Shown piece after piece: positions 27,000 to 39,014 of a DNA stretch of 64,000 bases (within the stretch, counting starts at the first letter, position 1; every line of letters starts with the position of its first letter). The notes under the pieces were generated by a model. The model made no database searches. It saw nothing but the letters and a program-made list of their open reading frames with translations, and was not told where the DNA came from. The position numbers were made by a program, and so were the translations under genes. The stretch is from Cyanobacteria bacterium UBA791 (GTDB lineage: Bacteria; Cyanobacteriota; Vampirovibrionia; Gastranaerophilales; Gastranaerophilaceae). The stretch spans positions 1 to 64,000 of the forward strand of contig DBIX01000028.1 of the NCBI GenBank assembly GCA_002297005.1. The letters are read 5' to 3'.

Positions 27000-27524
27000 A
27001 TAGCTAACGATAATAAAAAAGAAAAAATCATTATGAATAATGATATTAGAGCAAAAGAAGTAAGATTAATTACTCAAGATAGAGAAAATAAAGGCATTGT
27101 GCCAACATCAGAAGCGTTAAGCATGGCAGACGATGCAGGATTGGACTTAGTTTTAATTAATCCAAACCAAGATCCACCTGTAGCAAAGATAATGGATTTC
27201 GGTAAATATAAATACGAAATCGAAAAGAAGGCAAAAGAAGCAAAGAAAAAACAACATACAGTAGATGTTAAAGAAGTAAAAATCAGATACAAGATTGATA
27301 CACATGATTACCAAGTAAGAATTAATAATATTAAGAAATTTATTGCACAAGGTAATAAGGTAAAAATCGTTGTAATGCTAAGAGGAAGAGAAATGCAACA
27401 TTCACAATTAGCATTTGATTTAGCAAATAGATTTGTGGAAGATTTGAAAAACGAACCAATTCAAATCGAAAAAAATCCACAACTAGAGGGTAGAAACGTA
27501 ACACTTTTCTTAGGACCTCAATAG
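27000..27524 (+). CDS. infC: Translation initiation factor IF-3 with an ATA start codon
   Basis: IF-3 with the core NNDIRAKEVRLI, GLDLVLINPNQDPPVAKIMDFGKYKYE, KKQHTVDVKEVKIRYKIDTHDY and LRGREMQHSQLAFDLANRF. The first ATG (27033) has no ribosome site. Eleven codons upstream, in frame, an ATA at 27000 lies 8 nt after AAGGAG (26986-26991), giving (M)ANDNKKEKII before NNDIRAKE and a protein of 174 residues. Rare AUU/AUA/AUC starts are known for infC and let IF-3 limit its own synthesis by rejecting non-AUG starts. Unusually, rpmI and rplT do not follow; a tRNA and the CRISPR locus do. Confidence 0.92.
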   Translation: MANDNKKEKIIMNNDIRAKEVRLITQDRENKGIVPTSEALSMADDAGLDLVLINPNQDPPVAKIMDFGKYKYEIEKKAKEAKKKQHTVDVKEVKIRYKIDTHDYQVRINNIKKFIAQGNKVKIVVMLRGREMQHSQLAFDLANRFVEDLKNEPIQIEKNPQLEGRNVTLFLGPQ

Positions 27525-27578
27525 AAAACTTGACTATAAAGATTTAGCAAGTAGAATAGATTTATAGCCAGCGTGCTT

Positions 27579-27609
27579 GCCGCAATAGCTCAGTCACGGT
27601 GAGCAAAGC
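27579..27609 (+). pseudogene. Decayed 5' half of tRNA-Phe
   Basis: GCCGCAATAGCTCAGT here is identical to the first 16 bases of the intact tRNA-Phe 99 bp downstream. A diverged D-arm (CGGTGAGCAAAG against TGGTAGAGCAAGG) follows, then unrelated sequence. It lacks an anticodon arm and a 3' half, so it is a remnant of duplication or of an integration event. Confidence 0.7.
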
Positions 27610-27677
27610 GAAACCGAAGTTAGATAAAGTTAATTGCTTGCTCTAACAACGGAAAATGAAAATTAAATATGGGGTCT

Positions 27678-27753
27678 GCCGCAATAGCTCAGTTGGTAGA
27701 GCAAGGGACTGAAAATCCCTGTGTCCTTGGTTCAATTCCGAGTTGCGGCACCA
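27678..27753 (+). tRNA. tRNA-Phe (anticodon GAA)
   Basis: A 76-base cloverleaf with encoded CCA. Acceptor stem GCCGCAA pairs with TTGCGGC; the D-arm is GCTC...GAGC; the anticodon stem AGGGA/TCCCT holds the loop CTGAAAA with GAA at 27711-27713; the T-arm contains GGTTCAATTCC. All arms pair well. Confidence 0.97.
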
Positions 27754-27757
27754 TTTT

Positions 27758-27786
27758 AAAAGAACTCCAAACGGAGTTCTTTTTTA
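27758..27786 (+). terminator. Rho-independent terminator of tRNA-Phe
   Basis: A 9-bp stem AAGAACTCC/GGAGTTCTT around the loop AAAC is followed by a T-run, five bases after the CCA end. Confidence 0.9.
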
Positions 27787-27885
27787 TTGTGAAATTTAAC
27801 TAAGGAATTGAATAAGGGTTTTGCCCTTTGTTCTTTTACCGTTGCAACACTTTCAAATTTTATTCATATCAGACTTACAACACTC

Positions 27886-27913
27886 TTGAAATATCTAAGA
27901 AATAGTTTATAAT
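27886..27913 (+). promoter_or_regulatory. Promoter of candidate small RNA
   Basis: TTGAAA (27886-27891), 16 bp, TATAAT (27908-27913), pointing right, with no ORF after it. A start of transcription near 27920 is expected. Confidence 0.6.
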
Positions 27914-27919
27914 GTTAAT

Positions 27920-28016
27920 AAGGGCACGGGTGCTGAACTCACCCTCGCACCTAATTAGAGGATTTTTAGCAGGAGCACTATTGTTAATATCTTAAGTATT
28001 AACCTTAGTGCTTTTT
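27920..28016 (+). ncRNA. Candidate structured small RNA (about 97 nt) beside the CRISPR array
   Basis: Between a clear promoter and a terminator lies a non-coding stretch. Its 5' part can fold GGGTG/CACCC (27928-27932 with 27940-27944) or, alternatively, GGTGC/GCACC (27929-27933 with 27947-27951). It ends in a 16-bp stem (AGCACTATTGTTAATA with TATTAACCTTAGTGCT, two mismatches) and TTTTT (28012-28016). It does not match SRP RNA, 6S RNA, tmRNA or a riboswitch I know. It ends about 10 bases before the last, degenerate CRISPR repeat and is transcribed toward the array. Confidence 0.55.
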
Positions 28017-28025
28017 CAGTAGAAA

Positions 28026-30990
28026 GATTAAATACATTAGATGTTAAACTTCAATAACGCATCACAACCAAGGCAGGTAACACTCGTCTATTTAAATACA
28101 TTAAATGTTAAACTTCAATTTAAAGCGTTGATGTTTAATGTTACTTTGTTGCCGTAATTTAAATACATTAAATGTTAAACTTCAATCCTAAAAATTCAGG
28201 TCTTTGCTGACGTGCGTCTGGATTTAAATACATTAAATGTTAAACTTCAATTACAATGGCATTGGTCTATCCATAACGTCATCAAACATTTAAATACATT
28301 AAATGTTAAACTTCAATGGTTTTCCCCAAGACAAATGAGAGGTTTTAGCTTAATTTAAATACATTAAATGTTAAACTTCAATGAATGTAGTTCACGCATA
28401 CAATATGTTTTTATACCATTTAAATACATTAAATGTTAAACTTCAATACAGACTTGCTCATAAAATTTCTTTCCTTTTCAACTATTTAAATACATTAAAT
28501 GTTAAACTTCAATACATCCGATTCAGTCTTAAACTGTCTTTCTATCATATTTAAATACATTAAATGTTAAACTTCAATTATTTTCGTAATTGTTTATATT
28601 TGCCTTATACCAGCATTTAAATACATTAAATGTTAAACTTCAATGCAACTCCTTAAAACAACTTTAATTGAGCCTTAACGTATTTAAATACATTAAATGT
28701 TAAACTTCAATAAGAACACCGAGAAACATTCGCTATAGTTAATAGATTTAAATACATTAAATGTTAAACTTCAATGTAACAGTTTGGTCACCCCAGTTAC
28801 TAGAGTCCCATATTTAAATACATTAAATGTTAAACTTCAATGTAGTAGCCTGAACTTCCGATTTTTGCGGAGTAGCCATTTAAATACATTAAATGTTAAA
28901 CTTCAATCATCTATTCCACCTCGCTTAATAGTTCTTTGTTTATTTAAATACATTAAATGTTAAACTTCAATATTATAAATTTCAGGTCGTCCAAAATATT
29001 TATCTATTTAAATACATTAAATGTTAAACTTCAATAAAAGATGATTTAAAAATTAAAGCAAAATATTATACATTTAAATACATTAAATGTTAAACTTCAA
29101 TAATTAAGACAAGCTATTGCACTGCAAGTATTTTAATTTAAATACATTAAATGTTAAACTTCAATGCATTCCCTTTGTTTTTAAGTCTTGGATTAATTGC
29201 ATTTAAATACATTAAATGTTAAACTTCAATGACAAAATTAATAAGTTCTACAAAGAGTGGACGAATGATTTAAATACATTAAATGTTAAACTTCAATTCA
29301 ACAATCTGGATTTGGTATAGATATTAATCCAGAATTTAAATACATTAAATGTTAAACTTCAATCAGGGGTGAAAATAAAAATGGCGTATAGAAACGGATT
29401 TAAATACATTAAATGTTAAACTTCAATAAGCAAAGTTTATGCTTTTGTTGTACCAAATGCTTAATTTAAATACATTAAATGTTAAACTTCAATATAAAAG
29501 ATACTGTTCTTTGCGTGTTTTTACCATTATTTAAATACATTAAATGTTAAACTTCAATATGCAATGGCAACAATAGAAGAAGTTGAAAATAAAATATTTA
29601 AATACATTAAATGTTAAACTTCAATATGATTTCTTCTTTTTTGCTTTCAACAGCCTTGTTTATTTAAATACATTAAATGTTAAACTTCAATCTCGATTTA
29701 AGCTTAAAAGAATATATTTCAGACATATTTAAATACATTAAATGTTAAACTTCAATCGGTTAAAAAATTAATATTATTGGGACAGTTTTTAAATTTAAAT
29801 ACATTAAATGTTAAACTTCAATTCTGTTAATGGTTTTTTGCCTATAATTTCATGTTCTATTTAAATACATTAAATGTTAAACTTCAATAATCAAACTTTA
29901 GTGAAATTGTTACATAATTTAACAATTTAAATACATTAAATGTTAAACTTCAATGTTTAAGCTTCCTAGTTGCGTGCACGATTATATGTATTTAAATACA
30001 TTAAATGTTAAACTTCAATAGATAAAAAATTAAAAACTTGTACAAAGGCTGAATAATTTAAATACATTAAATGTTAAACTTCAATATGTCTTTTTTATCC
30101 CTAATATTCTCATAATCCCAATTTAAATACATTAAATGTTAAACTTCAATAATAATATTCGTGTAACCATTTTGCATTGTTAGTTATTTAAATACATTAA
30201 ATGTTAAACTTCAATTTTTTTACTCCAATCTTTTTTTATTTTAAATAACAATTTAAATACATTAAATGTTAAACTTCAATTTATCTTCATTGTCGTAATC
30301 ATCATCAGTTAATATATTTAAATACATTAAATGTTAAACTTCAATAAATGTTGGTATTCCTTCAGTACCTATGGATAGATTTAAATACATTAAATGTTAA
30401 ACTTCAATGAACAAGGACGCAAGCCTTTTCTTTATCTACATTGATTTAAATACATTAAATGTTAAACTTCAATAAATATCGGTAAAATCGATTTAACACG
30501 TCTGCCGTAATTTAAATACATTAAATGTTAAACTTCAATAATTAAGGGGCTTGTTGAAATATACAGGTGCTTTAAAATTTAAATACATTAAATGTTAAAC
30601 TTCAATGCAACTAGGAAGCTTAAACCTAGGCTCTTTGCTTATTTAAATACATTAAATGTTAAACTTCAATCGACCAAACCTGGGATTACTTCAGCCAACA
30701 CCCATTTAAATACATTAAATGTTAAACTTCAATATATTTCTTCTTATCAGTTGCGTAAGACTCTTGAATTTAAATACATTAAATGTTAAACTTCAATAAT
30801 GTATAGTAAAACAACAAATCATTTATTTAGTAATTTAAATACATTAAATGTTAAACTTCAATTAAAGTTTTATCGGTAACTTTAAAGTTTTTGATTATTT
30901 AAATACATTAAATGTTAAACTTCAATTTACAAGTTGCGACATCTAACACTATCGTATTGAATTTAAATACATTAAATGTTAAACTTCAAT
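28026..30990 (-). CRISPR. CRISPR array, 46 repeats of 30 bp, 45 spacers (type I-B)
   Basis: The repeat on the plus strand begins ATTTAAATACATTAAATG and ends TTAAACTTCAAT. Forty-five copies appear identical; the copy at 28026-28055 has three changes. Spacers are 33-37 bp (period 63-67). The cas operon runs leftward into the array. The minus-strand repeat starts ATTGAAG and ends TATTTAAAT, like clostridial I-B repeats whose 8-nt tag ends in TAAAT. The degenerate copy lies at the far end. All three place the leader at 30991-31166 with transcription leftward. Spacers near 30671-30990 are therefore the newest. One spacer (29364-29397) reads like a phage gene start, with GGGGTG, a short gap and ATGGCGTATAG. 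Confidence 0.98.
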
Positions 30991-31166
30991 ACAGATGTTA
31001 TCAATACTTGTATAATACCACAAATCCCAAATAAAATATCAATTCTTGGTTTTGCGATAAAATTTTCCAAGTGATTCCCAAATAAATTTAGACGTTATAA
31101 TTTTCGTTAAAACGAAATTGATATAATTGTTTTGACGATTTAGTTTCTATTTGAACTTGGAAATTT
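30991..31166 (-). promoter_or_regulatory. CRISPR leader
   Basis: AT-rich, non-coding, between cas2 and the first repeat. On the minus strand it holds a possible extended -10 (TGGTATTAT) about 35 nt before the first repeat, two direct copies of TTTATTTGGGA, and a perfect palindrome TTTCGTTAAAACGAAA (31102-31117). Inverted copies of ACTTGGAAA-T-rich lie near 31060 and 31152. Leaders drive array transcription and guide spacer insertion; these repeats are candidate integration-host or Cas1-Cas2 landmarks. Confidence 0.75.
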
Positions 31167-31442
31167 TTATAAAAAAACATCTTCTGTTGATTTTTGTTGA
31201 GTTCCCAATGTTTTTTCTTCAAAAACATATTTACCTTGGAGCAAAATAATACTGACAAAATCTACTTTTGGTTTTATTATTTTTTTTAGTTCTGTTTCTA
31301 ATTGTATAGCTTGAGAGGGGGAAAGTTCTCCTCTAAATACAGAATATTGGTAGTGAGTAAGATATTTTTTACATGTTTTAAAAACTTTTTGCACTCGTTT
31401 TTCTTCAATATCATAAAATACGAAAGCGTAATTACAATTCAT
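31167..31442 (-). CDS. cas2: CRISPR endonuclease Cas2
   Basis: A 91-residue Cas2 with the ferredoxin-like start NYAFVFYDIEEKRVQKVFKTC, where the Asp of YDI is the metal-site residue, and HYQYSVFRGELSPSQ, typical of type I-B Cas2. With Cas1 it forms the spacer-integration complex. It is the last cas gene before the leader. Two tandem AAAAAGGC units precede its ATG and probably serve as ribosome site. Confidence 0.96.
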   Translation of the reverse strand: MNCNYAFVFYDIEEKRVQKVFKTCKKYLTHYQYSVFRGELSPSQAIQLETELKKIIKPKVDFVSIILLQGKYVFEEKTLGTQQKSTEDVFL

Positions 31443-31474
31443 TTATTTTTTGCCTTTTTGCCTTTTTGGTTGTG

Positions 31475-32470
31475 TTATTGTTTACTATTCAATGAAAAAG
31501 GTACGAAATCAACATCTTCAAGAATTTCTTTTATTAACTTATATGCATCATATTTGATTGCTGTAAGCAAAGAAACTTTTCTTTTTAACTTTTTATTCTC
31601 ATAAGTTTGTGAAAATCTTTCTTCAAGTGCAGAAATAAATATTTTCTTGCCGTTTTCATTTAGTAAACAGTAATTTAAGTTTTTCTCAAAATGTTTTTCA
31701 ACACTAAGCTTTCGATTATTTATACAGTCGAAAATTGTTTTATATACGATAACAGGTTTAAATACTTCGCTTAAATCCAAACTTAAGGAGAATCGTGATT
31801 CTCCGGCTGAATGTAGGAAACTTATTGTCTGATTCAAGTGTGTTTGGTAAATTTGACTTATTGTTTTTGTATAAAGAATAGTGTTTCCGTAAGAAATGAG
31901 AGCATTTATTGGATTATCTGGTGGTCTTTTAACCCTTTTGTTCATTACAAAATCTTCTCTTAAAAAGTAGTTGAATTGTTCATAAAAACAATTCCAAATT
32001 TTTGCTTCTACAAGCATTATCTCGTTAATTGTAGCAGTTTCTTTTAATTCTGTAGGTACATCCTTTTTTAAGTAATCAAGGTAAGGTTTTAATTCTGAAC
32101 AATCGTGTCTATAGTAGTGGTATAATACTTCGTGGATATTTACTGCGATACCAAGTACGATTGCTCGAGCAATTTTCTCTCTTTTTGTTTCATAGGCTTT
32201 TACTTGTTCGATTGTCAATTTTCCACTTACGTACTTGTCTCTTGGGTAGAAAGTTCCAGAGTAGCCCTCGTAGTGGTTAAAAAGATGCAATGTAACTCCA
32301 TTTTTTGATAAAAAATCAATAAGCTTTGTATTGAAACTTATTTCATTTAGGCAATAAATTTCATCAATATTTTCAATTGGAATATAGTTGTTACCTTTTT
32401 CGTTTTTGAAATTTATGGAATTATCTTTTCTTTCAAGAGTTCCTTTTGTCATTAAATATTTTGTTGCCAT
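31475..32470 (-). CDS. cas1: CRISPR integrase Cas1 (type I-B)
   Basis: A 331-residue Cas1b-type protein: YLMTKGTLERKDNSINF start, IENIDEIYCLNEISFNTKLIDFLSKNGVTLHLFNHYEGYSGTF-like fold, and the metal-binding C-terminal domain with NALISYGNTILY, LHSAGESRFSLSLDLSEVFKP, giving the E...H...D/E catalytic set. It inserts new spacers. Directly after cas4. Confidence 0.96.
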   Translation of the reverse strand: MATKYLMTKGTLERKDNSINFKNEKGNNYIPIENIDEIYCLNEISFNTKLIDFLSKNGVTLHLFNHYEGYSGTFYPRDKYVSGKLTIEQVKAYETKREKIARAIVLGIAVNIHEVLYHYYRHDCSELKPYLDYLKKDVPTELKETATINEIMLVEAKIWNCFYEQFNYFLREDFVMNKRVKRPPDNPINALISYGNTILYTKTISQIYQTHLNQTISFLHSAGESRFSLSLDLSEVFKPVIVYKTIFDCINNRKLSVEKHFEKNLNYCLLNENGKKIFISALEERFSQTYENKKLKRKVSLLTAIKYDAYKLIKEILEDVDFVPFSLNSKQ

Positions 32471-32482
32471 TTTTCCTCAAAT

Positions 32483-33037
32483 TTATATATTACAATACGA
32501 ATAATATGCACATTTTGCACATTTTTTGCTCACTTCTACGGGTGGAACAATTTCTTGATTTAGCAACTCTAATGCCATTTTTTTCGATTTTTCAAGTTCT
32601 TCTTCAGTTTCTTCATTTAATTCGTAAATTTGAATTTTTCTAGAACTGTTTTTCTTTTCAATAATTTCCAACCGTCCTTTTTTGAAAATACCTTTTTGTT
32701 TTAATTTTTGAAGATAAAAAAGAATTTGGTACTTGCAGGCAGTTAAATCTGCATCGCTTTTTTTGATTTCGGTTAAATATTCATCAGAAATTTTATCAAC
32801 TTTAATGTTATCAATTGCAATTTCTTGTGTTTCTTTTGCTTCATGAATTGCTCGTCCTATTTTGACAAGTTCGCTATTGTCTTCTAAGTTGATTTTGTGT
32901 GCAAAAAGCCAGCATTGACGTTTGCAATGATAAAAATAATTTATTATTGTTCCTGTTAAATTTTCTTCTCTGAATTTATAGTATTTCGAAGTTAGCTTTT
33001 TCATCTTTAAATTTTTCTCTATCAAATTTTCCGTCAT
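32483..33037 (-). CDS. cas4: CRISPR-associated exonuclease Cas4
   Basis: Up to 184 residues. TGTIINYFYHCKRQCWLFAH holds the first Fe-S cysteine, GRAIHE the RecB-like histidine region, and the C-terminal CAKCAYYSYC the other three cysteines. Cas4 trims pre-spacers and selects PAMs. As drawn, the gene overlaps cas3 by 62 bp. An internal ATG at 33004 would reduce the overlap and give a 173-residue protein; neither has an ideal ribosome site. Confidence 0.93.
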   Translation of the reverse strand: MTENLIEKNLKMKKLTSKYYKFREENLTGTIINYFYHCKRQCWLFAHKINLEDNSELVKIGRAIHEAKETQEIAIDNIKVDKISDEYLTEIKKSDADLTACKYQILFYLQKLKQKGIFKKGRLEIIEKKNSSRKIQIYELNEETEEELEKSKKMALELLNQEIVPPVEVSKKCAKCAYYSYCNI

Positions 33038-35573
33038 TAGTTAAAAATTCTTCTCCGTTTTCAAAGTAGTAGATGTCGCCAATAACGTCGTTATAATTTT
33101 GTGTCATTTTTCTTACGGAATATGTAAAGTAGGATAATTCTTTATTGATTCTTGAAAGCTCAATTTGTTTTTGAGCATAACTCATTTGGAAATTGTTGAG
33201 TAACTCTTTGTACTGATTCCAAACATCTTTTCCGACAAGGGATTTTCCGTCTTCAATTTCTAGAGTTCTGTTTAAAAATACTGTAAAAGAATTATCGTCT
33301 TTTAGTAGTTTTAATCTGTCTTTTATTTTCTCAAAATCAAGGTTTTGCAGAATATTTTTTCTAAAGTCTTCAAGATTTTTTTCTGTATTTTTTACAGAAC
33401 ACTCTTCAAGTTTGTTTAAAACGAGTTCGTAGTATGCTTCAAAGTTTTTGTTTTTAAGGTTTTTCTGAATTTCTGAGTTTTCAAGAGAAAACTCCGTTCT
33501 ATAATCGTCTTTGTAAATACTTTCTGTTTTATCTAAATTGAAAAAGTATACAATGCTGTTAGTTTTCTTACAAGAACGATTTATACGTCCCATAAATTGT
33601 TCTTCTGCATCAAGAATTGAAATGTCTTTAAAACCCACATCTAAGTCAATATCGACACCGGCCTCAATAACTTGAGTTGAAAATAAAATCACATTGTAAT
33701 CTCTATTTGGATTTTTAACTTCTGATATAATTTGATTTCTAGTGTATAAATTATCATCTCCGTTTAAAAGTTGTATCGCATTTGTGGAAATTTTGTCTTG
33801 ATATCGTTCTTTAAAATCCTTGAAAAAGTTTAGAGAGCGTTTTTTAGTAATAAACTCAACGAGAATATCTTTTCCTTTTTGATATTCTTCGTAAATTTTT
33901 TCCTGCAAACGACAAATTTTTTCTTCTTCATCAATTGTTTTAAATTCTTCTATAAAATCAAAGTTTGGCACGACTCTATCTTTGAACCATTTGCTTTCAA
34001 AATATTTTTTTCTATCAGAAATTAAGTCTTGAAAGATATTTTGATTGAAGGTTTCGCTTTTTGGAATAAGAGAACCTATTTTTGGCAAAGTTGCTGACAT
34101 TATGATTATTTTAATATTTAAAAGTTCTGCAAATCTGTTCAGAAATATTGCAATTTCTTGCCATATAGAATTCTTATAAGATTGAATTTCATCAAGAATT
34201 ACAACACTATTTGCAAGTTGGCAAATTGGAAAATGTGATTCTCTACCCAAACCGAAAAACCAATCAAATAGTTTTACGTGAGTTGTTAAGACAATTGGAT
34301 AGTGCAAAAATTGTCGTCCCATCAAAATTTGATTGTAGTCTATTGAAAGTTGTGTTTTAAGACCATTATCTTTTATTTCTGTTTTTCCGCTTTGTTCGTC
34401 TTCATTATAAATAGGAGTAATTGAATTGATAACTCCTATTTCATTGCCAATAGAAGTATTATCTCCAAAAGATTTCAATAATGTGTTTTTTGTTTGTTCG
34501 ACAAGAGTATTAAATGGGAACACATAAAAAATCTTATTGATATTTTGGCAATTTTTAATGAGTTTTAAAGACAAATTAATAGCGGTATTTGTTTTACCAC
34601 TTCCTGTCGGTGCTTCAAGGTAGAAAAGGTTTTTATCAAGATTTTTAAGCAAATTTTCTTCTGCCTCTAAAAACATTTCACTTCTTGCTTCATTTATATC
34701 TTTAAAATTTTTTTCTTTTCTGTTTTTTGAGTAGTTTTGAATGCTTTTATAAACTTCAGTTTGAGTATATGGTTTTAAAAATTTATTAATATCGGTAATT
34801 AAACCGAAATCTTCAGAAGTTTTTGCTTTAAAATCGTTCATGTAATCAGATGTTGCATAAAAATCTGCTGAAACAATTAAAGAATACAACAATTTTGTGT
34901 AGATGTATAAATCAATAGTCTTAAATCGTTCTGTTTCTTCAAATTCTTCCAATTTAGATTTTGCAAATCTATGACGTTTTTTCAATTTTTTTTCATCATT
35001 CATTACTGAAAAATCTATAGAAATGTCTGGTAATAAATCTTTGTAAATTGCAAAAAATCTGTTTGTGTCAGAAAAATTTTCAAGAAAATCTTCAAAACTT
35101 TTTAGATAACCATGATGTTTTGAAATTACAAAACAATTTATTAATAAAAATAGAAAAAAGGTCTTTTTATCAGAAAGATTGTTTATTTGTTCAAAATATT
35201 TGCTAAAATATAAACTAGCAGACGATAATGAGTGTTCTGAATTTTTATTTTGCGAACTGTCAAAAGTTTTATTCTTCATTTTTAGCGACTGAAAATCAGT
35301 ATTTGCTTTGCCTAAATCGTGTAAATAAATTGCATCAAAAAACATTTTTTGCCAAAGTTCATAGTCTTCAGAGTCTTTTTCAAAAAAGTTTTCACCCAAT
35401 TTTTCCAAAATCGGTTCAAGCTTTTGCTTGGCTATGATTTGCTTTGCATAAGTAAGAGCTAAAGACGAGTGCTCTTCTATCGTTTCAGGATTTTTAAGAT
35501 TCCCGTCTTTGCTTTTACCATCTTTATGTGCAAGATAATTTTTGTCGTTATTTAAATAGTCCGAAATAGGCAT
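32976..35573 (-). CDS. cas3: CRISPR-associated helicase-nuclease Cas3 (HD + helicase)
   Basis: An 865-residue single-chain Cas3. The N-terminal HD nuclease shows EEHSSLALTYA and DAIYLHDLGKANTDFQ. The helicase has Walker A APTGSGKTNTAINL, motif II VILDEIQSYKN, motif III MSATLP, and motif VI region IEAGVDIDLDVGFKD...QFMGRINRSCKK. It unwinds and degrades target DNA recruited by the Cascade complex. All key motifs look intact. Confidence 0.96.
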   Translation of the reverse strand: MPISDYLNNDKNYLAHKDGKSKDGNLKNPETIEEHSSLALTYAKQIIAKQKLEPILEKLGENFFEKDSEDYELWQKMFFDAIYLHDLGKANTDFQSLKMKNKTFDSSQNKNSEHSLSSASLYFSKYFEQINNLSDKKTFFLFLLINCFVISKHHGYLKSFEDFLENFSDTNRFFAIYKDLLPDISIDFSVMNDEKKLKKRHRFAKSKLEEFEETERFKTIDLYIYTKLLYSLIVSADFYATSDYMNDFKAKTSEDFGLITDINKFLKPYTQTEVYKSIQNYSKNRKEKNFKDINEARSEMFLEAEENLLKNLDKNLFYLEAPTGSGKTNTAINLSLKLIKNCQNINKIFYVFPFNTLVEQTKNTLLKSFGDNTSIGNEIGVINSITPIYNEDEQSGKTEIKDNGLKTQLSIDYNQILMGRQFLHYPIVLTTHVKLFDWFFGLGRESHFPICQLANSVVILDEIQSYKNSIWQEIAIFLNRFAELLNIKIIIMSATLPKIGSLIPKSETFNQNIFQDLISDRKKYFESKWFKDRVVPNFDFIEEFKTIDEEEKICRLQEKIYEEYQKGKDILVEFITKKRSLNFFKDFKERYQDKISTNAIQLLNGDDNLYTRNQIISEVKNPNRDYNVILFSTQVIEAGVDIDLDVGFKDISILDAEEQFMGRINRSCKKTNSIVYFFNLDKTESIYKDDYRTEFSLENSEIQKNLKNKNFEAYYELVLNKLEECSVKNTEKNLEDFRKNILQNLDFEKIKDRLKLLKDDNSFTVFLNRTLEIEDGKSLVGKDVWNQYKELLNNFQMSYAQKQIELSRINKELSYFTYSVRKMTQNYNDVIGDIYYFENGEEFLTNDGKFDREKFKDEKANFEIL

Positions 35574-35581
35574 ATTGTCTC

Positions 35582-36336
35582 CTAAAAGAATGCAATATTT
35601 TTGTTTTCATAAGAATATATCTGTTCAAAGTTATTTAAAACAGTATCCATGTTCGTAAAGACGAATTTTTCAAGTTCATACTGATTATCTTCTCTATCAA
35701 GAGCGATTGGAAGTCGTTCTGAATATTTGAACGGTTCATCGTCATCTTCATCGCTTTCTTCTGTTTTATCAATATTTTTTGCAAAAATCATTGAATGTAT
35801 TCTTGTACAATCCTGAACTTTTTGTAAATCAACAACTTCAACGTCTGTTATATTTGCAAAATGGTCATTTTTACCAAGATATGGAATATATACAAATTCC
35901 TTACTTAGAAAACGATTTTTAAGAGTTTCTGTTACGTCTGTTCCGTCCAATAAGATGAAGATTTCCCAACTTGGATTTTCAAGCCATTGTTCAATTACAA
36001 TAAGATTACCGTCTGCATTTGCATATCCAACACTATTATTAAATGTTTGTTTTTTCATAACAAATACAGGTTCTTGCGGAATAACTGAAATTTTTATGTC
36101 TTTTAATTTTTCATAAAATTCAGGATAATCTTGCATATCTTCTTTTCGTTTTTCCGCAAGGCATTTGTTATTGTGTGCTTTTTGCTGATTGTAACCACCA
36201 AATCCACAAATCGCACCTAATATTCCAAGAAGTGCAGGCTTGTGAATATGTGAATACGTAAAAAGACAATGTGCGTTTACGTCAGGACGTTTAAATATTG
36301 CCGTTTTTCCGCTTAATTTAAACTTTAGTGCTTGCA

Positions 36337-36337
<1 letters not shown>
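35582..36337 (-). CDS. cas5b: Cascade subunit Cas5 (type I-B)
   Basis: A 251-residue Cas5b (Cas5h-like): the ALKFKLSGKTAIFKRPDVNAHCLFTYSHIHKPALLGILGAICGFGGY start contains the glycine-rich family signature. Cas5 caps the 5' tag of the crRNA in the complex. The ATG overlaps the cas7 stop by one base. Confidence 0.93.
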
Positions 36338-39006
<2,669 letters not shown>

Positions 39007-39014
39007 TGTTACTC

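Noticed and set aside
27920..28016. SRP (4.5S) RNA or a known riboswitch
   Set aside because: Size fits SRP RNA, but the GGAAG/AGCAG apical motif is not there, and no aptamer core I know matches.
27920..28016. tracrRNA for the CRISPR array
   Set aside because: The system is type I-B with Cas6, which needs no tracrRNA, and no anti-repeat is present.
30592..30789. 65-codon open frame inside the CRISPR array
   Set aside because: It is made of translated repeats and spacers (the same LNFNATRKL/LNTLNVKLQ pattern recurs) and has no ribosome site.
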